NCBI RefSeq assembly: GCF_000014565.1
Contig: NC_008268.1
Coordinates: forward strand, 1 to 64,000
Source of the DNA: Rhodococcus jostii RHA1
GTDB lineage: Bacteria; Actinomycetota; Actinomycetes; Mycobacteriales; Mycobacteriaceae
Length of the DNA stretch: 64,000 nucleotides
Direction: 5' to 3'
Part shown: positions 46,196 through 56,935 of the stretch, in pieces
Layout of the letters: the number at the start of each line of letters is the position of its first letter
Position numbering within the stretch: position 1 is the first letter of the stretch
Notes under the pieces: model-generated
Database searches by the model: none
What the model saw: only the letters and a program-made list of their open reading frames with translations
Told to the model about the DNA's origin: nothing
Translations under genes and position numbers: made by a program

Positions 46196-46212
46196 GGGTC
46201 TTTCGGCCGTTT
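46196..46212 (+). promoter_or_regulatory. Possible DosR-like box between divergent genes
   Basis: GGGTCTTTCGGCCGTTT, 98 bases before the serine hydrolase start and 88 from the divergent SHOCT gene. It resembles the mycobacterial GGGACTTTCGGCCCT form but with mismatches at two key positions. Confidence 0.35.
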
Positions 46213-46310
46213 CCGGTGGTGTCCCCGGAGGAATCAGCGCGCCGTATCCAGTGTTGTATACAAGCGATGGTGGTGGCATCGGGCGACCGCCGACAGTGAG
46301 ACTGCACGCC

Positions 46311-47549
46311 ATGACGAATCCCCGCGAACTTGCCGCAGACAACCTGCCGACCCGCAAGCGTACGGTGGCGCGTCCGGAGCTTCCCACGCCCAGCATGATG
46401 CTCGTCGATCCTCGTTTCGGTGAGCTGGCCGGTCAGTTCTTCCGGTTGTTCGGGCAGCCTAGCGACGGGGGCGGCGCCCTCGCGCTCTACCTGCACGGTG
46501 AGCCCGTGGTCGACATCTGGTCGGGATGGGCCGCGCGCGACACGCGCTGGCAGTCCGACACCGTCTCGGTGTCCTTCTCCACCGGCAAGGGCGTTGCGAG
46601 CACGGTGCTACACCGGCTGGTGGACCGCGGACTGATCGACTACGACGCACCCGTTGCCACGTATTGGCCCGAGTTCGCGAGTGCCGGCAAGGAGTTGGTG
46701 ACGGTGCGGGATTTGTTGACGCACCGGGCTGGTCTGCATCGTGTGCGCGGACTGGTACCGGGGCGGGCGGCGCTGTTCGATCACGACAGCGTCGTCGGCG
46801 CTCTCGCATCCGCGGCACCGGATCGTCGCCGCGCCGTCATGCCGGGTTATCACGCCGTCACGTTCGGATCGCTGGTCGCGGAACTCACCACTCGGGCGAC
46901 CGGTTCGTCGTTCACCGACCTCGTCCGCACCGAGATCGCCGAACCCCTCGGAATCCGCGAATTCTGGTTCCAGGTTCCCGCGGAGGAACGTCACCGCATC
47001 GCCAAGTCCTTCCCCCGCATCACTCCGTTCGGGGTGCCGTGGGAGACCGCGTCCTTCGCCCTGTCGTGCCTGCCTGTGTTGCGGAACATCGCACACGCAG
47101 GCATGCCGGAGGGGTTCGACGAACTGGTCCGCAATCCGGCCATTCACGACTATGTGATGCCCGGCTGGAACGGTGTCTTCAGCGCCCGTGCCCTCGCCCG
47201 AATGTATGCGGCGCTCGCGAACAAGGGCATGGTGGGCGGAAGGAGGTTCCTGACGGAGGACACGCTCGCGCAGATCGGTGAGGTGCAGACGACGGCACGC
47301 GACTATGTGCTCGGTATCCGGATGAACTGGCGCCTGGGCTACCATGCGGCGTTCGTCGCCAGCCGCAATCAGTATCCACACGCATTCGGCCACTACGGAC
47401 TCGGTGGTTCCGGCGCGTTCGCGGACCCGGAGACGGGGCTGTCGGTGGCGTTCGTGACGAACAGGATGGGTGGTGCACTGACCCCGCTCGCCGACCTGCG
47501 GCTGGCAAAACTGGGCGCGCAAGCGGAATCGATCGCCCGGCGACTGTGA
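46311..47549 (+). CDS. Beta-lactamase-fold serine hydrolase
   Basis: 412 residues. The nucleophile motif SxxK is S90-T-G-K93 within SVSFSTGKGVAS; MPGYHAVTFG gives the tyrosine of the YxN-like motif, and GHYGLGGSGAFADP the HxG-like third motif. Such class C-like proteins of actinomycetes are carboxylesterases (LipE/EstB type) rather than beta-lactamases. The start ATG at 46,311 has a poor ribosome site (GTGAG). No signal peptide is seen, so a cytoplasmic location is likely. A storage-lipid or ester hydrolase role in the island would fit but is inference. Confidence 0.85.
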   Translation: MTNPRELAADNLPTRKRTVARPELPTPSMMLVDPRFGELAGQFFRLFGQPSDGGGALALYLHGEPVVDIWSGWAARDTRWQSDTVSVSFSTGKGVASTVLHRLVDRGLIDYDAPVATYWPEFASAGKELVTVRDLLTHRAGLHRVRGLVPGRAALFDHDSVVGALASAAPDRRRAVMPGYHAVTFGSLVAELTTRATGSSFTDLVRTEIAEPLGIREFWFQVPAEERHRIAKSFPRITPFGVPWETASFALSCLPVLRNIAHAGMPEGFDELVRNPAIHDYVMPGWNGVFSARALARMYAALANKGMVGGRRFLTEDTLAQIGEVQTTARDYVLGIRMNWRLGYHAAFVASRNQYPHAFGHYGLGGSGAFADPETGLSVAFVTNRMGGALTPLADLRLAKLGAQAESIARRL

Positions 47550-47558
47550 CCCGTGAGG

Positions 47559-48367
47559 TCAGCTCGCTCGGCGGCAGATCGTGATCAGGCAGGCGACGTG
47601 ATGGAGCAAATTCTGACTGGTCGATCCCAGAAACGCTCCGGCCAGGCGGTTGTGGCCGTGGCTGCCGACGACGACGAGTTGTGCGTCGCGAGCGTACTCG
47701 AGGATCAGCTCGGCCGGACCAGCTTGTTCGATGACGGTCGTCAGTTGTAGATCCGGGCATTTCTCGCGCCAGCCGGCGAGATTCTCCGCCATCAGAACGG
47801 ATTGTTCTTCTTCGACGACGGCCCAGTTCACCATCGGCAGGGCGGCAGGGCGCTCCGGGAGGTCGCCGGCGCCCCAGCCGTGCACCGCGAGGAGCGGTAC
47901 CTCGAAGAACGTGGCGAATTCGACGGCCGTGGTGATGGCGAGTGAGCTCAGGTCACTGCCGTCGACGCCGACGACGACAGGACGGTGGTCGGGTACCGGG
48001 GACGGTGCCTCCGATCGGAACACGGTAACCGGACAGTGCGCACGGTTGACCACCTGCAGGACGGTGGAGCCGGTGAGGATCGATTGCAGTGCACCCGCAC
48101 CGGTGGATCCCACCACCACCATCTCGGCGTGCGCGCTCAATCCTGCGAGTGCCGGTCCCGCGGGGCCGGGATGGGTGCTGCACGACACGGTGACGTCGGG
48201 GACGGCGCTCTTCACGTGCTGTTGGGCGCGATCCAGGATCTCGTGGGCAGACTTCTCGACTTCTTCGGCGAACTCGTTCTGGAAGAGAAGCGCGGCTTCG
48301 CTGTAGTGATATCCCGGACTCCGTCGACACCGACGACGATGGCCTGACGTTGCGCGAGAATACTCAT
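47559..48367 (-). pseudogene. Universal stress protein with internal deletion in domain 1
   Basis: The original start is ATG 48,367 with GGAG nine bases upstream: MSILAQRQAIVVGVDG. Directly after this the sequence jumps, in another frame, to YHYSEAALLFQNEFAEEVEK, a segment that in related proteins lies about 45 residues further on. So part of domain 1 is deleted and the frame is lost. The rest is intact: VVVGSTGAGALQSILTGST, then domain 2 VVVGVDGSDLSSLAITTAVE and VVGSHGHNRLAGAFLGSTS. A DosR-like box still stands 54 bases upstream. Initiation at a downstream codon could yield a domain-2 protein. Confidence 0.75.
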
Positions 48368-48420
48368 GGTCCGCAACTCCTCCGGTCATCGTCACGGTCT
48401 CAGATGCGACAACGGCGTCG

Positions 48421-48437
48421 GTAGGGGCATAGGTCAT
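48421..48437 (-). promoter_or_regulatory. DosR-like box
   Basis: Minus strand ATGACCTATGCCCCTAC, 54 bases before 48,367. Confidence 0.65.
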
Positions 48438-48490
48438 CCCGCTCACCACGGCGCGACCCGATGCCTATGCGGGGGGCACAGTCCCGGAAA

Positions 48491-48507
48491 GTGACGGTAG
48501 ACCCTAC
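48491..48507 (+). promoter_or_regulatory. DosR-like box
   Basis: GTGACGGTAGACCCTAC, 57 bases before the small gene at 48,564 and back to back with the box at 48,421. Confidence 0.5.
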
Positions 48508-48563
48508 TCGGTGGTCGCCATCGTTGGTTGAATCCGAAGTGACACGACCCCTCGGAGTTCGCC

Positions 48564-48728
48564 ATGAATCCCCCACCTCAACGTCGTCGACAGGGATCTC
48601 GGTCGACGACGAGACACACACAGCCGCCAGTGCCGGAGACGGATGACGACCGAATCGACTGGCCCGATCCGAGCCCGCTGGCCGACTGGTGGGCGCGCGT
48701 GATGTTCGGCGCGCACCCGTCGACGTGA
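48564..48728 (+). CDS. Small 54-residue protein
   Basis: ATG 48,564 has GGAG six bases upstream and a DosR-like box 57 bases upstream. The product begins MNPPPQRRRQGSRSTTRH, has an acidic middle (ETDDDRIDWPDPSP) and ends LADWWARVMFGAHPST. The Trp-rich C-terminal helix could be amphipathic. No family is recognised. The flavodoxin gene follows after 67 bases in the same direction, so they may share a transcript. Short length is the main reason for caution. Confidence 0.5.
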   Translation: MNPPPQRRRQGSRSTTRHTQPPVPETDDDRIDWPDPSPLADWWARVMFGAHPST

Positions 48729-48795
48729 ACCGTCGGCCAGAACACGCTCGGGCCCAGATCGCGGCGCCGAGCCCCCAACCTCAGAAGGAGTCGAC

Positions 48796-49329
48796 ATGCG
48801 AACACTCGTGGTCTACGAATCGATGTTCGGAAACACCCGGCACGTGGCAGAGGCGATCGCCCGGGGCCTCGAGTCCGCGGGACCCGTCACAGCGGTCCCG
48901 GTCACCCGGGCCGGTGACGAAGACCTGTCCGGCTACGATCTCGTGATGGTCGGCGGTCCGACGCATGTCCACGGGATGAGCCGGGAGTCGACCCGTCGCG
49001 GAGCGGCCGTGACGGCCCAGAAACCGGACAGCACGGTGACACTGGAACCTGACGCGGAGAGCGAGGGCCTCCGTGAGTGGCTCGACGGGCTCCCCCCGAC
49101 TCACGGGAAGGCGGTGGCGTTCGACACTCGTGCGAACGGCCCCGCCCTACTGACCGGCCGGGCATCGAAGGGCATCTGCCGAAAGCTGCGCCTGCACGGG
49201 TTCGATCTCGTCGCCGACTCAGAGAGTTTCCTCGTCGACAAGGAATCGCGGCTCGAGGATGGCGAGGAGACACGCGCCGAGCAGTGGGGCCGGACACTCG
49301 CTCGGCAGGTCACCTCCAGTCACGCCTGA
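48796..49329 (+). CDS. Flavodoxin-like protein
   Basis: 177 residues. The FMN-phosphate loop is ESMFGNTRHVAEAIARGL at about 9-26, then LVMVGGPTHVHGMSRESTRR for the isoalloxazine loop, and AVAFDTRANG. Flavodoxins carry one or two electrons at low potential. AAGGAG lies six bases before the ATG. In the island it could serve as electron carrier for anaerobic redox reactions; a partner is not identifiable. Confidence 0.85.
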   Translation: MRTLVVYESMFGNTRHVAEAIARGLESAGPVTAVPVTRAGDEDLSGYDLVMVGGPTHVHGMSRESTRRGAAVTAQKPDSTVTLEPDAESEGLREWLDGLPPTHGKAVAFDTRANGPALLTGRASKGICRKLRLHGFDLVADSESFLVDKESRLEDGEETRAEQWGRTLARQVTSSHA

Positions 49330-49422
49330 TCATCGCGCGCTTCCGACGTAATCTGGGCATACCGGCGTCGCGGCAGTTCGGAGAGCAGTTGTCATGCGTC
49401 CACCACCCGGGAGCTGAGCCCC

Positions 49423-52400
49423 GTGTCACACGCTGGGATCGATCTGCGACGGCACGATGCGGTGATCTTCGACCTCGACGTCGCGATGACCGAGTCCGCG
49501 CGGACCGACACCACGAGAGCACTCGTCCGTCAGCTGCAGAGTCTCGGGGTGGCGACCGCGGTCTTCTCGGCCGATCGCGACGTTCGACCGGTGCTCGACA
49601 TCGCAAGGATCGCCGACCTGTTTCCGGTTCGGGTCGACGGCGCGTCGCCGGTCGACGCCGCCGACCGACTGGGCGCACATCCGGGCGGTGCTGTGGTCGT
49701 CACGGCCTCCGCGGAGGCGGCAGCCGCGGCCAGGCGGGGCGGCTTCGCACTTGTCATCGGGGTCGGGCACGACCGCCGCGCCGACGACTTGGCACGGTGC
49801 GGAGCAGATTTCGTTGTCGCCGACCCCTCCGAGATCCAGTTCCGTGCGAGCGATCTCCGGCTGTCCGAGATTCCGGACGCTCTGACGTCGCGGCATGAAC
49901 TGACCGCCCTCCTCCGGATCCGCAGGCCCGCAGTGTTTCTCGACTTCGACGGCACACTCGCGAACATCGTGTCCGACCCGTCGAAGGCCGTCCTGGTCGA
50001 CGGTGTGGGCGACGAGCTGGTTCGGCTGACACACGAGTGCCCGGTGGCGGTGATCAGCGGACGCGACCTCGCGGACGTGCAGACACGGGTCGGTCTGGCG
50101 GACATCTGGTATGCGGGCAGCCACGGATTCGAACTGGCCGGACCGCAGGGGCAGTACTACCAGAATCCCGACGCTCTCGCCGCGGTACCGTTGCTGCATC
50201 ACGCCACCCGCGCCCTCACCGACCGCCTCCGAGACGTGCCGGGCGTGTTGATCGAACCGAAGAAATACACCGTCGCCGTCCACTACCGCAACGTTGCCCC
50301 CGACCGGATCGACGAGGTCGTCGCCACGGTCCATGACGTCGCCACCACCGGGGAGGTCCGCCTGCGGGTCACCGGGGGTCGCAAGGTCGTCGAACTCCGT
50401 CCCGACGTCGACTGGGACAAGGGACGCGCATTGAACTGGGTCCTCGAGCACATCCACGACGCGAAGTCCCTACTTCCGATCTACATCGGCGATGACCTCA
50501 CCGACGAGGACGCCTTCGACGCCGTGACGACGAACGGGGTGGGGATCGTCGTCCGCAGCACGGAGGTCGGGGATCGACGGTCGGCGGCACGATTCGCCGT
50601 GAACGACCCGGCCCAGGTCCGCGAACTGCTGCAGCGGCTCGCGGATCTCCTCGGTCGCGACCCCGAGACCGCAGCCACGGCCGATGCCTGGATGCTGTTC
50701 TACGACGGCTACGACCCCGCGACCGAGAAGTTACGGGAGGCCATCTGCACTCTGGGGAACGGCTACTTCGCGACTCGCGGATGCGCACCCGAGGCAACGG
50801 CCGGCTCCGTCCACTACCCGGGCACCTATATCGCGGGTCTGTACAACCGCTTACGCGACGAACGTGCCGGGACGGAGATCGTGAACGAAAGCATGGTGAA
50901 TGCCCCGAACTGGCTGACGACGACCTTTCGCATCGAGGGCGGGCCGTGGTTCGACGTCGACGCCACCGACCTGCTCGAGTACCGCCAGTACCTCAATTTG
51001 CGTCGCGCCGTACTCACCCGCCGGTTCCGGTACCGCGACGGCGCCGGGCGAACGACGTCGGTCATCCAGCGGAGATTCGTCGCCATGCATCTCCCCCACG
51101 TGTGTGCACTGCAGACGACGATCGTCGCCGAGAACTGGTCCGGCTCGTTCGAGGTGCGTTCGGCTCTCGACGGTGCGGTCCGCAACACCCTCGTCGAGCG
51201 GTACCGGGATCTCGCCGCCGAGCATCTCGCGCCGCTCCAGTCCGGCGCGCTGTCGGCGGATACCGTCCTGCTGGCGATGCAGACCACCCAGTCGCGGATA
51301 CCGGTGGCCATGGCGGCACGGACCACGCTGTCGCCCCGCGATCGACACCGCGAATGCACCTACCGTCTGCACGATGACGACGGGCGCATCGGCCACGACC
51401 TGACGGTCGATCTCACCGAGGGTGAGTCCGTCACGTTCGAGAAGATGGTGACCGTGTTCACCGGGCGCGATCACGCACTGTCCGAACCGGCCGACGAAGC
51501 GGCACGCTGGGTGCCGTCGATCGGTGGGTTCGAGGAAGTGCTGGACGGTCACGTCCTGGCCTGGGAGCACCTGTGGGACCGCATCGGAATCTCCCTCGGC
51601 CACTACCAGGACGGGCTGCGCATCGCCCGGCTCCACCAGATGCAACTCCTGCAGACGGTGTCGCCGAACACCGCGGACCTCGATGTCGGTGTGCCCGCCC
51701 GGGGACTGCACGGTGAGGCGTACCGCGGCCACGTCTTCTGGGACGAGTTGTTCGTCTTCCCGGTCCTGAACCTGCGGGTGCCTACCTTGACCCGGTCGTT
51801 GCTGCGCTACCGGTACCGTCGTCTGCCGGAGGCCCGCCGGGCCGCGCGGGCGGCCGGTCATCGCGGCGCCATGTTCCCGTGGCAGTCGGGCAGCGACGGC
51901 CGGGAGGAAAGCCAGCAAGTGCATCTCAACCCGCGGTCCGGTCGTTGGCTCCCGGACCCGAGTTGGCGCCAGCACCACATCGGCATCGCGATCGCCTACA
52001 ACGTCTGGAACTACTACCAGGTCACCGGGGATCTCGAGTTTCTCAGTGATTTCGGCGCCGAGATGCTGGTGGAGATCGCCCGATTCTTCGCCGGCCTCGC
52101 CTCCTACGAGTCGGCGCGGCGTCGCTACACCATCCGCGGGGTGATGGGGCCGGACGAGTTTCATTCCGGCTACCCCGACGCACCGCACGAGGGAGTCGAC
52201 AACAACGCGTACACCAACGTCATGGCCGTGTGGGTGATCCTCCGGGCGCGAGAGGCCCTCGATATGATTCCGGCCCCGGACCGGGCCGATCTGGTGGACA
52301 CCCTGAGCCTGGATGCCCACGAGATGGCCCGGTGGGCAGACGTGAGCCGCCGCATGTTCGTTCCCTTCCACGATCGGGTCATCAGTCAGTTCGAGGGGTA

Positions 52401-53064
52401 CGAGGCGCTGGCGGAACTGGACTGGGCTGGCTACCGGCAGCGGTACACCGACATTCAGCGGCTCGACCGAATCCTCGAGGCGGAGGGAGACGATGTCAAC
52501 CGGTACCGGGCGTCGAAGCAGGCCGACGTGTTGATGCTGTTCTATCTGCTGTCCGCCGACGAACTGCGAGATCTGTTCGGGCGCCTCGGATATCAGCTCG
52601 AACCGGAGGCGATCCCGCGCACCATCGACTACTACATCGCGCGGACCTCACACGGTTCCACGCTCAGTGCGGTGGTGCATTCCTGGGTGCTGGCCCGCGC
52701 CAACCGTGACAAGGCCATGGAATTCTTTGACAGGGTTCTCGCGTCCGACATCACCGACATCCAGGGCGGCACGACCTCCGAGGGGATCCACCTGGCGGCG
52801 ATGGCGGGAAGCATCGACCTGCTGCAGCGCTGCTTCACGGGACTGGAAACGCGCGGTGACCGCCTCGTGTTCAGCCCGGAATGGCCGCATACGCTCGGTG
52901 CGCTCGAATTTCCGATCGTCTATCGCGGGCACCAGCTGTGGCTGACGATCAGCGGTCGGCGCGTTCAGGTCAGTGCGGGCGCCGGAAATCAACGCGCGAT
53001 CGAGATCTCGTGTCGCGATCAGGTCGTTCGTCTGGAACCGGGGTGCACGGTCAGTCTGGGTTAG
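49423..53064 (+). CDS. otsB1: HAD / trehalose-6-phosphate phosphatase / GH65 fusion (OtsB1-like)
   Basis: 1,213 residues in three parts. Residues 1-160: a HAD-like domain (AVIFDLDVAMTES) in which the usual DxDGT becomes DLDVA. Residues about 165-415: a complete trehalose-6-phosphate phosphatase (VFLDFDGTLANI, AVISGRDLADVQ, WYAGSHGFEL, YIGDDLTDEDAF). Residues about 425-1,210: a GH65 glycoside phosphorylase/hydrolase (LGNGYFATRGCAPEA, YRGHVFWDELFVFP, MFPWQSGSDGREES, VMGPDEFHSG with the probable acid Glu near 910). This is the architecture of mycobacterial OtsB1 (Rv2006), a DosR regulon gene. Likely role: trehalose release from its phosphate and phosphorolysis or hydrolysis of an alpha-glucoside. 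GTG start with GGGAG nine bases upstream. Confidence 0.9.
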   Translation: MSHAGIDLRRHDAVIFDLDVAMTESARTDTTRALVRQLQSLGVATAVFSADRDVRPVLDIARIADLFPVRVDGASPVDAADRLGAHPGGAVVVTASAEAAAAARRGGFALVIGVGHDRRADDLARCGADFVVADPSEIQFRASDLRLSEIPDALTSRHELTALLRIRRPAVFLDFDGTLANIVSDPSKAVLVDGVGDELVRLTHECPVAVISGRDLADVQTRVGLADIWYAGSHGFELAGPQGQYYQNPDALAAVPLLHHATRALTDRLRDVPGVLIEPKKYTVAVHYRNVAPDRIDEVVATVHDVATTGEVRLRVTGGRKVVELRPDVDWDKGRALNWVLEHIHDAKSLLPIYIGDDLTDEDAFDAVTTNGVGIVVRSTEVGDRRSAARFAVNDPAQVRELLQRLADLLGRDPETAATADAWMLFYDGYDPATEKLREAICTLGNGYFATRGCAPEATAGSVHYPGTYIAGLYNRLRDERAGTEIVNESMVNAPNWLTTTFRIEGGPWFDVDATDLLEYRQYLNLRRAVLTRRFRYRDGAGRTTSVIQRRFVAMHLPHVCALQTTIVAENWSGSFEVRSALDGAVRNTLVERYRDLAAEHLAPLQSGALSADTVLLAMQTTQSRIPVAMAARTTLSPRDRHRECTYRLHDDDGRIGHDLTVDLTEGESVTFEKMVTVFTGRDHALSEPADEAARWVPSIGGFEEVLDGHVLAWEHLWDRIGISLGHYQDGLRIARLHQMQLLQTVSPNTADLDVGVPARGLHGEAYRGHVFWDELFVFPVLNLRVPTLTRSLLRYRYRRLPEARRAARAAGHRGAMFPWQSGSDGREESQQVHLNPRSGRWLPDPSWRQHHIGIAIAYNVWNYYQVTGDLEFLSDFGAEMLVEIARFFAGLASYESARRRYTIRGVMGPDEFHSGYPDAPHEGVDNNAYTNVMAVWVILRAREALDMIPAPDRADLVDTLSLDAHEMARWADVSRRMFVPFHDRVISQFEGYEALAELDWAGYRQRYTDIQRLDRILEAEGDDVNRYRASKQADVLMLFYLLSADELRDLFGRLGYQLEPEAIPRTIDYYIARTSHGSTLSAVVHSWVLARANRDKAMEFFDRVLASDITDIQGGTTSEGIHLAAMAGSIDLLQRCFTGLETRGDRLVFSPEWPHTLGALEFPIVYRGHQLWLTISGRRVQVSAGAGNQRAIEISCRDQVVRLEPGCTVSLG

Positions 53065-53106
53065 GCACCGTCGAGGCGGGCCGTTCACGACCGGCGCGTC
53101 GGTCGG

Positions 53107-53709
53107 TCAACTGACCGGCCATCCCGGTGTGCGGCCGAGATCGTTCCATTCCCGATCCCACTGCCGCATCCGGCTTCGGCCGCTGATCCACCGCACCCCG
53201 GAGTACAGCAGGAGGGCGCCGACCGCCGCACCCGCCCACACCGACAGGGCCGCGCTCACGGCGATCGCCGCGTTCTGCACTCCCGACCGGGGCTCGGCGA
53301 CGACGTTGCCGTTCGTGTCCACCCACACCGTCACCGTGTCGCCGCGGTGCGTCCCGGGTCTGGTTTCCACGGCGGTCGAGCGCAGGGTGCCGTCCGGTGC
53401 CTTCCACTGAGCTGTCCCACGGTCCTGCGTCTCCGGTGAGCGGCTGCGCGCGTCGGCGACCACCACCTGTCGCGGATCATCGACGAGAACGGCGGACTGT
53501 GCATGCCTCGTCTGAAGTTCGGTGTGAGACCGTTCGGCCAAACCGGTGTACGTCACGGTTCCGAACGCCGCCGCGAACGGGACCACGATCAGGACGACGG
53601 TGATCAGGACGGCCGCGACGACGGAGTCGCAACGGTCGGTGGCACGCATGAGGGGATTTCGACTCCAGGGCGCCAGACGCCACCAGCGCAGTGCCTGATC
53701 GATGGTCAT
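53107..53709 (-). CDS. Rv1733c-like two-helix membrane protein
   Basis: 200 residues from ATG 53,709 (GGAGG five bases upstream; the in-frame GTG just before is too close). WRLAPWSRNPLMRATDRCDS, helix AAVLITVVLIVVPFAAAFGT, an external domain with TVTVWVDTNGNVVAEPRSG, helix ALSVWAGAAVGALLLYSGVR, and the end RMRQWDREWNDLGRTPGWPV. It is a paralogue of 32,241-32,840. A DosR-like box is 69 bases upstream. Confidence 0.85.
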   Translation of the reverse strand: MTIDQALRWWRLAPWSRNPLMRATDRCDSVVAAVLITVVLIVVPFAAAFGTVTYTGLAERSHTELQTRHAQSAVLVDDPRQVVVADARSRSPETQDRGTAQWKAPDGTLRSTAVETRPGTHRGDTVTVWVDTNGNVVAEPRSGVQNAAIAVSAALSVWAGAAVGALLLYSGVRWISGRSRMRQWDREWNDLGRTPGWPVS

Positions 53710-53777
53710 CACAGCCTCCTCGGACCGTCCTCCTCCGTCCTCCTGTTTCCGAGTCTTCCGCGGGCGAGGAGGACGGC

Positions 53778-53794
53778 CTAGAGCACAAGGTCAT
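53778..53794 (-). promoter_or_regulatory. DosR-like box
   Basis: Minus strand ATGACCTTGTGCTCTAG, 69 bases before 53,709. Confidence 0.55.
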
Positions 53795-53878
53795 GGGCAG
53801 GGGTGACCGGCCCCGGACGAGTGGCCGAGCGTCACACCTGTCGTCACCCTCCCGCGAATAGCCGACAACAGTGACGTG

Positions 53879-53895
53879 GTGACTTTCGGCCCTGG
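53879..53895 (+). promoter_or_regulatory. DosR-like box, closest to mycobacterial consensus
   Basis: GTGACTTTCGGCCCTGG, 84 bases before 53,979; nearly the mycobacterial GGGACTTTCGGCCCT. Confidence 0.7.
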
Positions 53896-53978
53896 AATTG
53901 CGCGCGCCGTTATCGCACCGTTGTGGAAGAGGCCGACGCACGACATCTGAGCCCGTCGGCGAGGGAACGAGGAACATC

Positions 53979-54266
53979 ATGTTCGAAGGCCACGCCACCG
54001 CATCGCCGTGCGACGATCGTCACCGCCGAGACGACGAACCCGAGGAGTTTCTGTACGTGCATCCCGCCGGGTTCGCACTCTCCGTGGTGACAGGGGCAGC
54101 GGCCGCCGGCCTGGTCGTCCTGCTCGGCGCCTGGCTCGCAACCCCGCTCGTCGGAGTCGGCGCTGCCGCGACACTTGTCGCCACCGTCGGCCTGGCGGCG
54201 GCCATGTTGATGCCCCATCGACCACGCCGGCATGGGACGCGCCCGGTTCGTTCCACTGCTCGATGA
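53979..54266 (+). CDS. Small two-helix membrane protein
   Basis: 95 residues from ATG 53,979, with AGGA five bases upstream. A polar, acidic start (DDRHRRDDEPEEFLYVHPAG) is followed by two membrane helices (FALSVVTGAAAAGLVVLLGA; LVGVGAAATLVATVGLAAAM) and a basic tail. Not recognised. It has its own DosR-like box and lies just upstream of devR, from which it is separated by 99 bases. Confidence 0.65.
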   Translation: MFEGHATASPCDDRHRRDDEPEEFLYVHPAGFALSVVTGAAAAGLVVLLGAWLATPLVGVGAAATLVATVGLAAAMLMPHRPRRHGTRPVRSTAR

Positions 54267-54365
54267 CCATCGGAGGGCCTCGAGTGGGAGGCTTCGGATG
54301 CCAGCTGATCTCGGCGTAGTCTGATTTCCCGGAGCGATCACACAGCAAAGACTGGAGGTTGCGGC

Positions 54366-55013
54366 ATGATCAACGTCTTTCTCGTGGATGATCACGAGGT
54401 CGTCCGGCGCGGAATCGCCGACCTCCTCACCGCTGACCCCGATCTGACCGTCGTCGGTGAAGCCGCCTCCTACTCTCAGGCCATGGCACGAGTGCCGGCC
54501 CTGAAACCGGACGTCGCAGTCCTCGACGTCCGACTGCCCGACGGCAATGGAATCGAGCTGTGCCGTGAACTGCACTCGCTCATGCCGGAATTGCACTGCC
54601 TCATCCTCACCTCGTTCTCGGACGACCAGGCGATGCTCGACGCGATTCTCGCCGGGGCCAGTGGATACGTCGTGAAAGACATCCGGGGCATGGAACTGAC
54701 CCGGGCGGTCCACGACGTCGGGGCCGGCAGGTCACTCCTCGACAGTCGCGCCGCCGCTGCTCTGATGGTGAAGGTCCGCGCGAACGCTGGTGAGAAGGAT
54801 GGAATCTTCGGGCATCTGACAAATCAGGAACGGACACTCCTCGCCCTGCTCGGTGAGGGGCTGACGAACCGTCAGATCGCGGCGCGGATGTTTCTGGCCG
54901 AGAAGACCGTCAAGAACTACGTGTCCCGGCTGCTGACCAAGCTGGGTGTGGAGCGCAGGACTCAGGCCGCGGTGCTCGCGACGAAGATGCAGTCGAGACA
55001 GTCCGGCACCTGA
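54366..55013 (+). CDS. devR: DevR/DosR-like response regulator
   Basis: 215 residues. Receiver domain with acidic pocket D8/D9, phospho-acceptor D54 in [15 protein letters not shown]82 (LTSF) and K104 (VVKD), the same numbering as mycobacterial DevR. The LuxR/NarL-type HTH is [20 protein letters not shown] through [21 protein letters not shown] lies seven bases before the ATG. Paired with the sensor kinase that follows; the probable activator of the DosR-like boxes found through the island. No box was recognised at its own promoter. Confidence 0.93.
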   Translation: MINVFLVDDHEVVRRGIADLLTADPDLTVVGEAASYSQAMARVPALKPDVAVLDVRLPDGNGIELCRELHSLMPELHCLILTSFSDDQAMLDAILAGASGYVVKDIRGMELTRAVHDVGAGRSLLDSRAAAALMVKVRANAGEKDGIFGHLTNQERTLLALLGEGLTNRQIAARMFLAEKTVKNYVSRLLTKLGVERRTQAAVLATKMQSRQSGT

Positions 55014-56813
<1,800 letters not shown>

Positions 56814-56845
56814 GCCGGGATCGGCTCGCCCCGCCCACGAAGGTG

Positions 56846-56862
56846 GGGACCTTCTCCCCTAC
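56846..56862 (+). promoter_or_regulatory. DosR-like box
   Basis: GGGACCTTCTCCCCTAC, 74 bases before the Usp start at 56,936. Confidence 0.65.
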
Positions 56863-56935
56863 GCGGCCGACGGTCGCACCGTCACGATGAGAGGTAGCGG
56901 CACCTGCTGCCGCGCGCTTCCTCGAGGAGAAGACC

